From an uncultured Clostridia bacterium (GTDB taxonomy: Bacteria > Bacillota > Clostridia > Christensenellales > Pumilibacteraceae), in the NCBI GenBank assembly GCA_934277845.1, contig CAKQVV010000047.1, forward strand, positions 1-11,249: a stretch of 11,249 nucleotides of DNA. Reading direction: 5' to 3'. The notes under the pieces are model-generated. The model worked only from the letters and a program-made list of their open reading frames with translations. It was not told the origin of the DNA and made no database searches. This document shows positions 5,567 through 11,249 of this stretch, in pieces (position 1 is the first letter of the stretch; every line of letters starts with the position of its first letter). The translations under genes were made by a program, and so were the position numbers.

Positions 5567-6221
5567 ATCGTATGCGGTAAAACAGATCCCTTTTTACGAG
5601 GTGCTGACCGACGAACAAAAGGAAGAGATTTTTAATCGCTCGGAAAGCAGAATATTCGGGAAAGGCGAGATCATATCCGGATTGTTAAATCCCCGCATCG
5701 GACCGTTTCTGATACTCGAAGGCGAAGTCCGCGCCATAATGGACGACGAAAACTTCAGAGAAATAACCTTGTTTAAGTTGTATAACGGAGACATGGCGTT
5801 GCTTTCCGCCGCGTGCGTTCTGGAGTATGTCACGTTCGAGGTTAAATTCGTCGTGGAACGGGACAGCGCGTTGTTGATTATCGAGTCGCGTGCCGTAAAG
5901 AAAATAATGGAAGAAAATCTTGCCGTAAGATGTAGAATTTTCGAAGGGCTGACGGACAGGTTTTCTTCTTGTATGATGACCATGCACGACTTGCTTTTTA
6001 CGAGGTACGACAAAAGAGTAGCCGCGTTTTTGGCGGACAGGTACGCGTGTACGGGCGAAGTCGAGTTTAACATGACTCAGGAAGAAATCGCGAAAATGAC
6101 GAGTTCCGTAAGAGAAGTCGCGGGCAGAACGATAAGACGATTCGCAAAGGACGGAATCCTCGAATACGGCAGAGGAAAGATAAAACTTCTCGATATAAAT
6201 AAATTGAAAAACCTGACGTAG
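5559..6221 (+). CDS. Crp/Fnr family transcription regulator, copy 1
   Basis: This 220-residue cytoplasmic regulator starts at the ATG at 5559 (AAGGAG 5544-5549, 9 nt before), overlapping the epimerase stop. Residues about 8-115 form the cNMP-binding-type beta-barrel sensor (KGEIISG, GPFLILEGEVRAI). A dimerisation helix follows (about 116-158), then a winged helix-turn-helix (about 170-212: TQEEIAKMTSSVREVAGRTIRRF, in pieces). The recognition helix carries R-E-x-x-G-R, as in CRP, not the E-x-x-S-R pattern of FNR. There is no N-terminal cysteine cluster for an FNR-type iron-sulfur centre. C86 and C138 are also present in the second copy and might be sensory. The cAMP-contact residues of CRP are not obvious, so the signal is unknown. 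It is about 69% identical to the regulator at 9062 over residues 11-220, by hand alignment. Confidence 0.88.
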   Translation: MDKSYAVKQIPFYEVLTDEQKEEIFNRSESRIFGKGEIISGLLNPRIGPFLILEGEVRAIMDDENFREITLFKLYNGDMALLSAACVLEYVTFEVKFVVERDSALLIIESRAVKKIMEENLAVRCRIFEGLTDRFSSCMMTMHDLLFTRYDKRVAAFLADRYACTGEVEFNMTQEEIAKMTSSVREVAGRTIRRFAKDGILEYGRGKIKLLDINKLKNLT

Positions 6222-6259
6222 CCGCAAAAAGCAAACCGATGCTTTACGGCATAAAAAAC

Positions 6260-6295
6260 AAACGGACCGGACGGGAAAACGCGCAGCCGTTTTTC
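6260..6295 (+). terminator. Weak or decayed terminator after regulator 1
   Basis: AAACGG (6260-6265) pairs with CCGTTT (6287-6292) and five T end the arm, but the loop is 21 nt. The loop contains ACCGGACGGGAAAACG, nearly the same as the strong terminator behind regulator 2 (ACCGGACGGTAAAACG), so the two probably share ancestry. Here the second arm no longer matches, and read-through into the SipW operon is possible. The remaining bases to 6370 hold only a small hairpin (6304-6309 with 6313-6318). Confidence 0.35.
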
Positions 6296-6370
6296 TTTGA
6301 CGGCAAGGCGGAGCCTTGTAAACGCGGAGCGCAGGTTTTTACCGGACAAGACATGATCGGGACGAGAAGT

Positions 6371-6383
6371 GAGACCAAGTCTC
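6371..6383. promoter_or_regulatory. Candidate operator, palindrome GAGAC-CAA-GTCTC
   Basis: A perfect 5-3-5 palindrome directly abuts the -35 of the SipW operon promoter. Its centre (6377) is 30 bp upstream of the TATAAT start, near position -42. A sister palindrome, GAGAG-CAA-CTCTC at 9822-9834, has the same spacing to the ccdA -10. This is a typical place for a class II activator, but the binding protein is inferred. Confidence 0.4.
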
Positions 6384-6412
6384 TTGACTCCGCCCGGGGC
6401 GAAATATATAAT
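6384..6412 (+). promoter_or_regulatory. Sigma-A promoter of the SipW operon
   Basis: TTGACT (6384-6389), a 17-bp spacer and a perfect TATAAT (6407-6412). The expected start is near 6419, about 54 nt before the first gene. This is one of the clearest promoters in the window. Confidence 0.85.
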
Positions 6413-6472
6413 ATAACCGCCTTTCGGCGAACTTGCAATCATATAAAATTTAATTTCAGGGAGACTTGAAGA

Positions 6473-7036
6473 ATGAAAAGATTCGGACTTATTATCGCTA
6501 TGGCGCTTGTGCTCACCGTCGGCGGCGTTTACGCAGCTTTCAACTATGCGACAAACACCGTTTTGCCCGTGACCAGTGATCTGACGACTTCAATCGCGGG
6601 GAAAGACACCGAAACGCCGAAGGGCACGATTTCCGTCGAAACGAATTTTATAATTAAAATCGACGCAAAAACGGGTACTCTTACAACCGGATACACCACC
6701 GACGGCACTACGACGATCAAATTTACGCCCGCCGCAAAGGGAGTCGACGATGACGTCGTCAATAACGGCGTCAACCTTAAATTCGTCCTTAATATCACCG
6801 GTACAAACAGTTATAACGGTACTCCGATTTTCAAAACCACGTCGGCATACAATGAGAGCGGCGTCGGACTCGGCAAAGGCACAAAAAACACGGTTTCGGG
6901 CGAATTCGAATATACCGTCGACCTGTCGCAGTATCTTGAAGTCAGCGAAATCGATTTGCCGACGGCGGCGGCTTACGATGCGTTTTACTCGGTGTTTGAA
7001 ACAATCGGGATCACCATTACGGTAAGCGAGGCATAA
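6473..7036 (+). CDS. SipW-dependent secreted protein (TasA/CalY-like), first client
   Basis: This 187-residue exported protein starts at the ATG at 6473 (AGGGAG 6458-6463, 9 nt before). Its N-terminus is the SipW-dependent type of signal peptide: basic start, hydrophobic core (about 5-18), then GGVYAAFNYA (17-26). That compares well with the GGGTWAAFND region of Bacillus TasA, where SipW cuts. The mature part has no cysteine and is rich in T, G, N and beta-branched residues with alternating patterns, as expected of an all-beta secreted or fibre-forming protein. No sorting motif or C-terminal membrane segment is visible, so it would be released or self-assemble. It is the first gene of the operon, 12 bp ahead of the signal peptidase. 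Membership in the TasA family proper is inferred from signal type and context; the mature part shows no identity I can name. Confidence 0.75.
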   Translation: MKRFGLIIAMALVLTVGGVYAAFNYATNTVLPVTSDLTTSIAGKDTETPKGTISVETNFIIKIDAKTGTLTTGYTTDGTTTIKFTPAAKGVDDDVVNNGVNLKFVLNITGTNSYNGTPIFKTTSAYNESGVGLGKGTKNTVSGEFEYTVDLSQYLEVSEIDLPTAAAYDAFYSVFETIGITITVSEA

Positions 7037-7048
7037 CGGAGAATTTTT

Positions 7049-8359
7049 ATGACGGGATACGAGATTTACATTTTCGTCCTGTGTCTTGTTGTCTTTGTGG
7101 CGTTGACGGCGGTTTTTGCCGCATTGATAACCTGCATGGTGCGGATGCGCGTAAAACTCATAAGGGGCGGTTTCGCCGATACGGAGATCAAAAAACAGCG
7201 GGAAAAAGAAACGAAAAAAACCGCTGTTTTTCGCACGCTCGAAAAAATTGTACTCGTCGCGTTGTCGGTCCTGGCGGCGGTCGTGTTTTTCTTGTCGCTG
7301 GATGTGAAAATCAATGAAAAAAAGCCCGTCGGAAGGTACGCGGTTAAAGTAGTAAAAAGTTCGTCTATGTCAAAAAAAGACGAGTCCAACAAATACCTTG
7401 ACGAGAACAATCTGAACGATCAGATACAGATGTTTGACCTTATCGGGGTTTCGCCGCTGCCGCAAGAGAGCGAACTTAAACTTTACGATATAGTGATATA
7501 TGAAACGGACGGGCAGATGATCGTGCACCGTATCGTCGACATAAAAGAACCGGACGAAACGCATCCGGAAAGAAGATTCGTTTTGCGGGGCGACGCGAAC
7601 AGATATTCGGACAAGTTTCCCGTGTCGTATTCGCAGATGAAGGGCATTTATACCGGGAAGAAAGTGCCGTATATCGGCAGTTTCGTCATATTTATGAATT
7701 CGCCCGCAGGCTGGTTGTGCGTTTTGCTCGTCGTCGTTGTTTGCATGGCGTATCCGTTTATAGACAGAAAGTTGAAAAAGGAAACCGATTCGCGCTTTGC
7801 GGCGTTACAAGCGCAATCGCAAGACGGAGAAACCGAGGGGATTTTTGCCGGAACGGTTTATGCGGCGGAAAACGCCGTGGAAACAGCCGCAGCCGAAGCC
7901 GGTGCCGGCGGACGAACAGCAGTCTTTATAAAGCCCGGTACCGGAACGCTTGACGAAAAGTACTCGGGACTTAGGGAACAACAAAAACGGTTTTACGACG
8001 AAATCACCGCGTACGCCGCGGCGATCGGGGACGTCAGACAAATCAGGAACGACCGGTACGAAGAGTATAAGTACGGCGGCGGTCGTTTAGTACGCGTTCT
8101 GATAAAACGCGGCATCGTTGTCTGTGAATATCTGATGACCAACGATAGTTTCAAAAGATATGTCGCGGGGAACAAAGTAAAGATAAAAACCGCGCCGATA
8201 ACGTTGAAAATCACGGACGAAAACTCTTTGCGGGCAGCAAAGGACAGCATAGACATTTCGAAAAAAATCATCGACGACGAAAGAGCGTATAAAAAGGAAC
8301 AGGCAAAATTACGCCGCCGCGAAAGAAGAAACGCGGGCGAAGGGAGCGGAAATGAATAA
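7049..8359 (+). CDS. sipW: SipW-type signal peptidase I with long C-terminal extension
   Basis: This 436-residue membrane protease belongs to the S26B (ER-type) signal peptidases, which use a Ser-His pair. The catalytic serine is S106 in KSSSM (103-107), the base is H160 in MIVHRI, and the third box is GDAN (181-184). Predicted layout: membrane segment about 5-30, basic cytoplasmic loop, segment 65-84, outside catalytic domain 85-209, segment 211-237, then a cytoplasmic tail. Typical SipW proteins end soon after the last segment (about 190 residues); this one continues for some 200 residues. The tail has an Ala/Glu-rich linker (about 250-300) and a compact, highly charged domain (about 303-405) ending in a basic coil. 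It lies between two likely clients. CGGAG at 7037-7041 is its ribosome site, and its last 8 bases overlap the next gene. Confidence 0.88.
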   Translation: MTGYEIYIFVLCLVVFVALTAVFAALITCMVRMRVKLIRGGFADTEIKKQREKETKKTAVFRTLEKIVLVALSVLAAVVFFLSLDVKINEKKPVGRYAVKVVKSSSMSKKDESNKYLDENNLNDQIQMFDLIGVSPLPQESELKLYDIVIYETDGQMIVHRIVDIKEPDETHPERRFVLRGDANRYSDKFPVSYSQMKGIYTGKKVPYIGSFVIFMNSPAGWLCVLLVVVVCMAYPFIDRKLKKETDSRFAALQAQSQDGETEGIFAGTVYAAENAVETAAAEAGAGGRTAVFIKPGTGTLDEKYSGLREQQKRFYDEITAYAAAIGDVRQIRNDRYEEYKYGGGRLVRVLIKRGIVVCEYLMTNDSFKRYVAGNKVKIKTAPITLKITDENSLRAAKDSIDISKKIIDDERAYKKEQAKLRRRERRNAGEGSGNE

Positions 8360-9047
8360 GTTGCTTTTATCTCTTTGCGTTATAATTTTTGCATTTACGC
8401 TGACCGCAGGCGGGGTTTTTGCCGTTTTTCAATATGCTCAGTCCGTCATGGAACCGAAAACGGCAAGCGTAAATATAACGCTCGGTAAATTCGAGTATCC
8501 GACAGAGCCGACGTTTACGCAGGAAATGACGGACATGATGAATTACGCCGACGGAACAAACACGTACGGGCTGAACAGTACCGCGTATTATGCTCAATAT
8601 ACCGATCCGGACGCTCCCGCGATTTCGGACGGCGTTATGCACGTTTATGCCAAAACCAGTTATTCAAGGCGCGATTATTATTACGTCGGAAGCATGGACA
8701 ACGCGTACGGAGGGTTTTTTCATGCGGACGCAAGCATTTCCGTCGTTATGCGCTATGCGGTTAACGTGGGTACGGACAGTATAGTATATTTGTATATGGC
8801 AGGTTCGGAAACGGTAAACGCCGCAAGCGTCGGTCAGAGCATAACGGTATTCCGCACGGGATATAAATACGAGGATATAGTAAATCCCGACGGTACGACT
8901 TCTGCGGGATATTATCTGATAAAAGACGCGGAAGGGAATCCCGTTATCGAAAAAGGCACGTCGACCGTTCAACTATACGAGGGACAGACCGACGGAGCAA
9001 AAACATTCGGCGTTCATAATAAAATTGAAATCTGGCAAAAGGATTAA
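8352..9047 (+). CDS. SipW-dependent secreted protein, second client
   Basis: This 231-residue exported protein starts with an ATG that overlaps the peptidase stop by 8 bp and has AAGGGAG 5 nt upstream, which indicates coupled translation. The signal peptide is of the SipW type: hydrophobic core (about 4-18), then GGVFAVFQYAQ (20-30), matching GGVYAAFNYA in the first client. The mature part has no cysteine and is unusually rich in tyrosine (for example RRDYYYVGS, STAYYAQY) and small residues, with beta-strand patterns in the second half. The two clients show no clear similarity past the signal. No anchor or sorting motif is seen. By context it may be a matrix, fibre or surface component, perhaps a minor subunit or assembly partner of the first client; that is inference. 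Confidence 0.72.
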   Translation: MNKLLLSLCVIIFAFTLTAGGVFAVFQYAQSVMEPKTASVNITLGKFEYPTEPTFTQEMTDMMNYADGTNTYGLNSTAYYAQYTDPDAPAISDGVMHVYAKTSYSRRDYYYVGSMDNAYGGFFHADASISVVMRYAVNVGTDSIVYLYMAGSETVNAASVGQSITVFRTGYKYEDIVNPDGTTSAGYYLIKDAEGNPVIEKGTSTVQLYEGQTDGAKTFGVHNKIEIWQKD

Positions 9048-9061
9048 AGAAGAATCGGAAT

Positions 9062-9727
9062 ATGTTTGAAAAATCAACGGTTATACGGTATTTGCCGTTT
9101 TATAAACACCTTACGGACGAGCAGAAGGAAAAAGTCCTTTCTGATTCCGAAATCAAGGTCTACAAAAAAGGCGAAGTAATAACGGGGCTGATAAACCATT
9201 GCGTCGGTCCGTTTCTGATACTCGAAGGCGAATTGCGGGCGATAATCGACGACGAAAACTTCAGAGAGATAACGTTATTCGCGTTAAGGGAAAACGAAAT
9301 GGGACTGTTGTCGGCGGCTTGCGTTCTGGAGCATATCACGTTCGACGCAAAATTCGTCGTGGAAAGGGACAGCGTTCTTTTTACGGTGAAATCGTGCGCG
9401 ATAAAAAGCATCATGGAAGAAAACGCGTTTGTCCGCAGCGTTATTTTCGAAACGCTTGCCGACAGATTTTCTCTTTGCATGACGACGTTGCACAGCCTTT
9501 TGTTTACCCGGTACGAAAGAAGAATGGCGGCTTTTTTGGTGGAAAGGTACGTTTATACGGGAGAAAAGGAATTTGACATAACGCAGGAAGAAATCGCGAA
9601 GATGACGAGTTCGGCGCGAGAGGTCGCAGGTAAAACGATAAGGCAATTCGCAAAAGACGGAATTCTCGAATACGGCAGAGGGAAGATAAAACTTCTCGAT
9701 ATACAAAAACTGAAGGATATGATGTAA
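9062..9727 (+). CDS. Crp/Fnr family transcription regulator, copy 2
   Basis: This 221-residue regulator is the last gene of the SipW operon, starting 14 bp after the second client. The ribosome site is poor (only AAGAAG and GGA stretches upstream), so it may be made at a low level. It has the same layout as copy 1: sensor barrel (about 10-116), dimer helix, winged helix-turn-helix (about 171-213). From residue 174 on, the DNA-binding region is almost unchanged (R-E-V-A-G-K/R), so both regulators should bind the same sites. Differences gather in the barrel, at 22-49 and 74-81, where signal sensing would differ. C87 and C139 correspond to C86 and C138 of copy 1. The regulator is a natural candidate for auto-control of the operon through the palindrome at 6371. 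Confidence 0.88.
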   Translation: MFEKSTVIRYLPFYKHLTDEQKEKVLSDSEIKVYKKGEVITGLINHCVGPFLILEGELRAIIDDENFREITLFALRENEMGLLSAACVLEHITFDAKFVVERDSVLFTVKSCAIKSIMEENAFVRSVIFETLADRFSLCMTTLHSLLFTRYERRMAAFLVERYVYTGEKEFDITQEEIAKMTSSAREVAGKTIRQFAKDGILEYGRGKIKLLDIQKLKDMM

Positions 9728-9787
9728 CGTCAAAAACAAGCGGACAGAGTTTTAATCGCAAGAATAAAAAATCGAAGAGTCGACATA

Positions 9788-9819
9788 AAAACCGGACGGT
9801 AAAACGTCCGGTTTTCTTT
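9788..9819 (+). terminator. Strong intrinsic terminator of the SipW operon
   Basis: AAAACCGGACG (9788-9798) pairs perfectly with CGTCCGGTTTT (9805-9815) around a GTAAAA loop, followed by CTTT. Confidence 0.85.
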
Positions 9820-9821
9820 AT

Positions 9822-9841
9822 GAGAGCAACTCTCTTTTTTT
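9822..9841. promoter_or_regulatory. Palindrome GAGAG-CAA-CTCTC with T tract
   Basis: A perfect 5-3-5 palindrome (9822-9834) followed by seven T (9835-9841). It could be a second, minor terminator. It also abuts the -35 position of the ccdA promoter, with its centre 30 bp from TATAAT, exactly as the related palindrome at 6371-6383 does for the SipW operon. I favour a regulator site but cannot exclude the terminator. Confidence 0.4.
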
Positions 9842-9863
9842 AACGGAAACGAGAGTGTATAAT
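9835..9863 (+). promoter_or_regulatory. Promoter of the ccdA operon (good -10, poor -35)
   Basis: A perfect TATAAT (9858-9863) with only TTTTTT at the -35 position (9835-9840, 17-bp spacer). A poor -35 with a palindrome just upstream is the usual sign of activator dependence. The expected start is near 9870, some 20 nt before the gene. Confidence 0.55.
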
Positions 9864-9889
9864 CAAAGAAAAACGGAGTTTATGCGCAC

Positions 9890-10729
9890 ATGGACTATTT
9901 ACTGACTTTTCTCGAAGGACTCGCTTCGTTCATATCGCCGTGTATGCTTCCGATGATACCGCTGTATCTTTCATACTTTGCGGGAGGGGACGAAGCCGGC
10001 GGGCAGGAATCGGAAGCGATTCCTGCCGACGGAAAAACCGAAGCCGGCGCGGAAACGGAGCAAATACCCGATGAGGGAGCGGCTGTACTGGGAAACGTCG
10101 CGGAAAGCGACAGACCCGCCGGAGAAGAAACCGTAAATACGCCTGCCGAAGTCGTCTGCAAGAACCGGAAGGAGAGAGGGGGAAAATATCGCGTACTTAT
10201 CCGGTCGCTGTTCTTCGTCCTCGGATTTACCCTTATGTTCGCCGCGTTCGGCGGACTCGCGGGGTTTATCAGCGGCTATATCAACAAGCACAAAACCGTT
10301 ATCAACATCGTTGCGGGTATTGTCGTTATCATATTCGGTCTGTCGTATATCGGACTTTTCGGACTCCCGTTTTTCAAGGGGCTTAAAAGGTCATATACGA
10401 TAAACGGCGTGTGGTCGGCGTTTTTATTCGGGCTGGTGTTTTCGGTGGGAGTGGGACCATGTACGGGCGCGTTTTTAGGTTCGGCGCTTGCACTCGCGTC
10501 CACTTCGGGGACGGCACTTAAGGGTATGATGTTATTGTTGTTTTATTCGCTCGGCATAGGGATACCGTTTATAATCACGGCGGTGCTTACGGATAAAACC
10601 AAAAAGTTGTTCGGATTTATCAAGCGGCATTTCAAAGTTATAAAAACAGTCAGCGGAAGTTTGCTTGTCGTTATGGGCATTTTGATGGCGGCAGGCGTTA
10701 TGGATAAACTCGGCTCGCTGTTGAGTTAG
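9890..10729 (+). CDS. ccdA: CcdA-type thiol-disulfide membrane transporter
   Basis: This 279-residue inner-membrane protein belongs to the CcdA/DsbD-beta family, which passes electrons from cytoplasmic thioredoxin to thioredoxin-like proteins outside. The two redox cysteines are present: C18 in SPCMLPMIPLYLS and C191 in GVGPCTGAFLG. Six membrane segments can be placed at about 3-30, 105-130, 136-157, 175-205, 212-233 and 253-272. An unusual insert of some 65 residues rich in E, A, G and P (about 32-97) lies between the first and second segments, where the family has a short loop; it also carries C90. The start at 9890 has CGGAG at 9874-9878, rather far (11 nt). The stop overlaps the ribosome site of the following thioredoxin, its likely electron acceptor. 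Confidence 0.88.
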   Translation: MDYLLTFLEGLASFISPCMLPMIPLYLSYFAGGDEAGGQESEAIPADGKTEAGAETEQIPDEGAAVLGNVAESDRPAGEETVNTPAEVVCKNRKERGGKYRVLIRSLFFVLGFTLMFAAFGGLAGFISGYINKHKTVINIVAGIVVIIFGLSYIGLFGLPFFKGLKRSYTINGVWSAFLFGLVFSVGVGPCTGAFLGSALALASTSGTALKGMMLLLFYSLGIGIPFIITAVLTDKTKKLFGFIKRHFKVIKTVSGSLLVVMGILMAAGVMDKLGSLLS

Positions 10730-10738
10730 GAGGTAAAA

Positions 10739-11249
10739 ATGATTAAAAAACAAAAAACGATCGTGCTTACCGTTATTCTTGCGGTGTTGTTTGCCGGGCT
10801 GGTGGCGGGCGCGTATTTCGGATACAGAAAATTGTCCGGGAAATACGATCCGTCGGGCGGAGGTTCTGCGAACGGTACGGAGCAATACAAAGATTTTTCT
10901 ATGACCGACAGGGACGGAAACGCCGTAAAACTTTCCGATTTTACGGGGCAGCCCGTCGTCATCAACTTCTGGGCGCAATGGTGCGGTCCCTGTAAAAGCG
11001 AACTGCCTCATTTCGACAAGCTCGCAAAAGAATACGACGGCCGCGTAAAATTTCTTATGGTCAATATTTTTTATGACGGCAAAAAGGAAAAAACGCTTGA
11101 TTTCGTTTCGCAGAACGGCTACACGTTTCCGCTTTATTTCGACGACGCTGACTCCGCCGTGTCCGCTTACGGGATCTCGTCCGTTCCCGAAACGATTTTT
11201 ATATCTTCGGACGGAAAAATAACAGCGAAACGCGTGGGCGCAATGAGCG
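10739..11249 (+). CDS. TlpA/ResA-like membrane-anchored thioredoxin, cut by window end
   Basis: The first 170 codons are inside the window and no stop is reached. AGGAGG (10728-10733) is 5 nt before the ATG. Residues 7-27 form an uncleaved signal anchor, followed by a Gly/Ser linker (about 35-47) and a thioredoxin fold of the TlpA/ResA type: DRDGNAVKLSDFTGQPVVIN (58-76), the active site WCGPC (81-85) with both cysteines, and the cis-proline P150 in SSVPET. TlpA/ResA proteins reduce disulfides outside the membrane, in cytochrome c maturation, spore coats or oxidative defence, using electrons from CcdA. The gene directly follows ccdA, which fits. No cytochrome gene is in sight, so the target is open. 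Only a few tens of residues are likely missing. Confidence 0.88.
   Translation, partial: MIKKQKTIVLTVILAVLFAGLVAGAYFGYRKLSGKYDPSGGGSANGTEQYKDFSMTDRDGNAVKLSDFTGQPVVINFWAQWCGPCKSELPHFDKLAKEYDGRVKFLMVNIFYDGKKEKTLDFVSQNGYTFPLYFDDADSAVSAYGISSVPETIFISSDGKITAKRVGAMS

Noticed and set aside
5559..6221. Calling the regulators FNR (oxygen sensing through an iron-sulfur cluster).
   Set aside because: The N-terminal cysteine cluster is missing and the recognition helix has the CRP-type R-E-x-x-G-R pattern. Only the broad family is supported.
9062..10729. The CcdA-TlpA genes as part of the SipW operon, forming disulfides in the clients.
   Set aside because: A strong terminator and a separate promoter lie between them, and the mature clients have no cysteine. 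Shared regulation remains possible through the palindrome.

Overview
The window looks like part of a chromosome of an anaerobic Clostridia-type Bacillota. I infer this from AGGAGG-type ribosome binding sites, sigma-A promoters, a SipW-type signal peptidase with its clients, Clostridia-style Crp/Fnr regulators, and intergenic regions full of short structured repeats. A more exact placement cannot be made from this sequence. There is no rRNA, tRNA, CRISPR array, transposase or phage gene that I can see.

Region 1 (1-521) holds no gene. It contains hairpins, one copy of a GC-rich repeat (family A), one complete copy of a larger repeat that folds into a closed four-way structure (family B), and a 60-bp tandem repeat. 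Region 2 (522-2344) has two divergent genes, each with its own clear promoter: glutamyl-Q tRNA(Asp) synthetase on the minus strand, apparently leaderless, and an MgtC/SapB-family membrane protein on the plus strand. Region 3 (2345-3283) has no gene but is dense in signals: two terminators, five copies of the DnaA-box core octamer within 255 bp, two inverted family A repeats, and three family B left halves repeating every ~101 bp.

Region 4 (3284-4003) is a single unrecognised lipoprotein with an extra C-terminal membrane anchor, flanked by inverted family B ends. Region 5 (4004-6221) is a promoter followed by an NAD(P)-dependent epimerase/reductase that overlaps a Crp/Fnr regulator by 8 bp.

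Region 6 (6222-9819) is the most interesting part. A strong promoter drives a compact operon: a SipW-dependent secreted protein, a SipW-type (ER-type) signal peptidase with a long C-terminal cytoplasmic extension, a second SipW-dependent secreted protein, and a second Crp/Fnr regulator about 69% identical to the first. A strong terminator closes it. The layout resembles the Bacillus tapA-sipW-tasA matrix operon, but the two clients flank the peptidase and the regulator is built in. I read it as a dedicated export system for surface or fibre proteins under local control.

Region 7 (9820-11249) is a thiol-redox pair: CcdA, then a membrane-anchored TlpA/ResA-like thioredoxin cut by the window end. 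Its promoter and the SipW operon promoter both carry a 5-3-5 palindrome with a CAA centre, at exactly the same distance from TATAAT, so the two operons may share a regulator.
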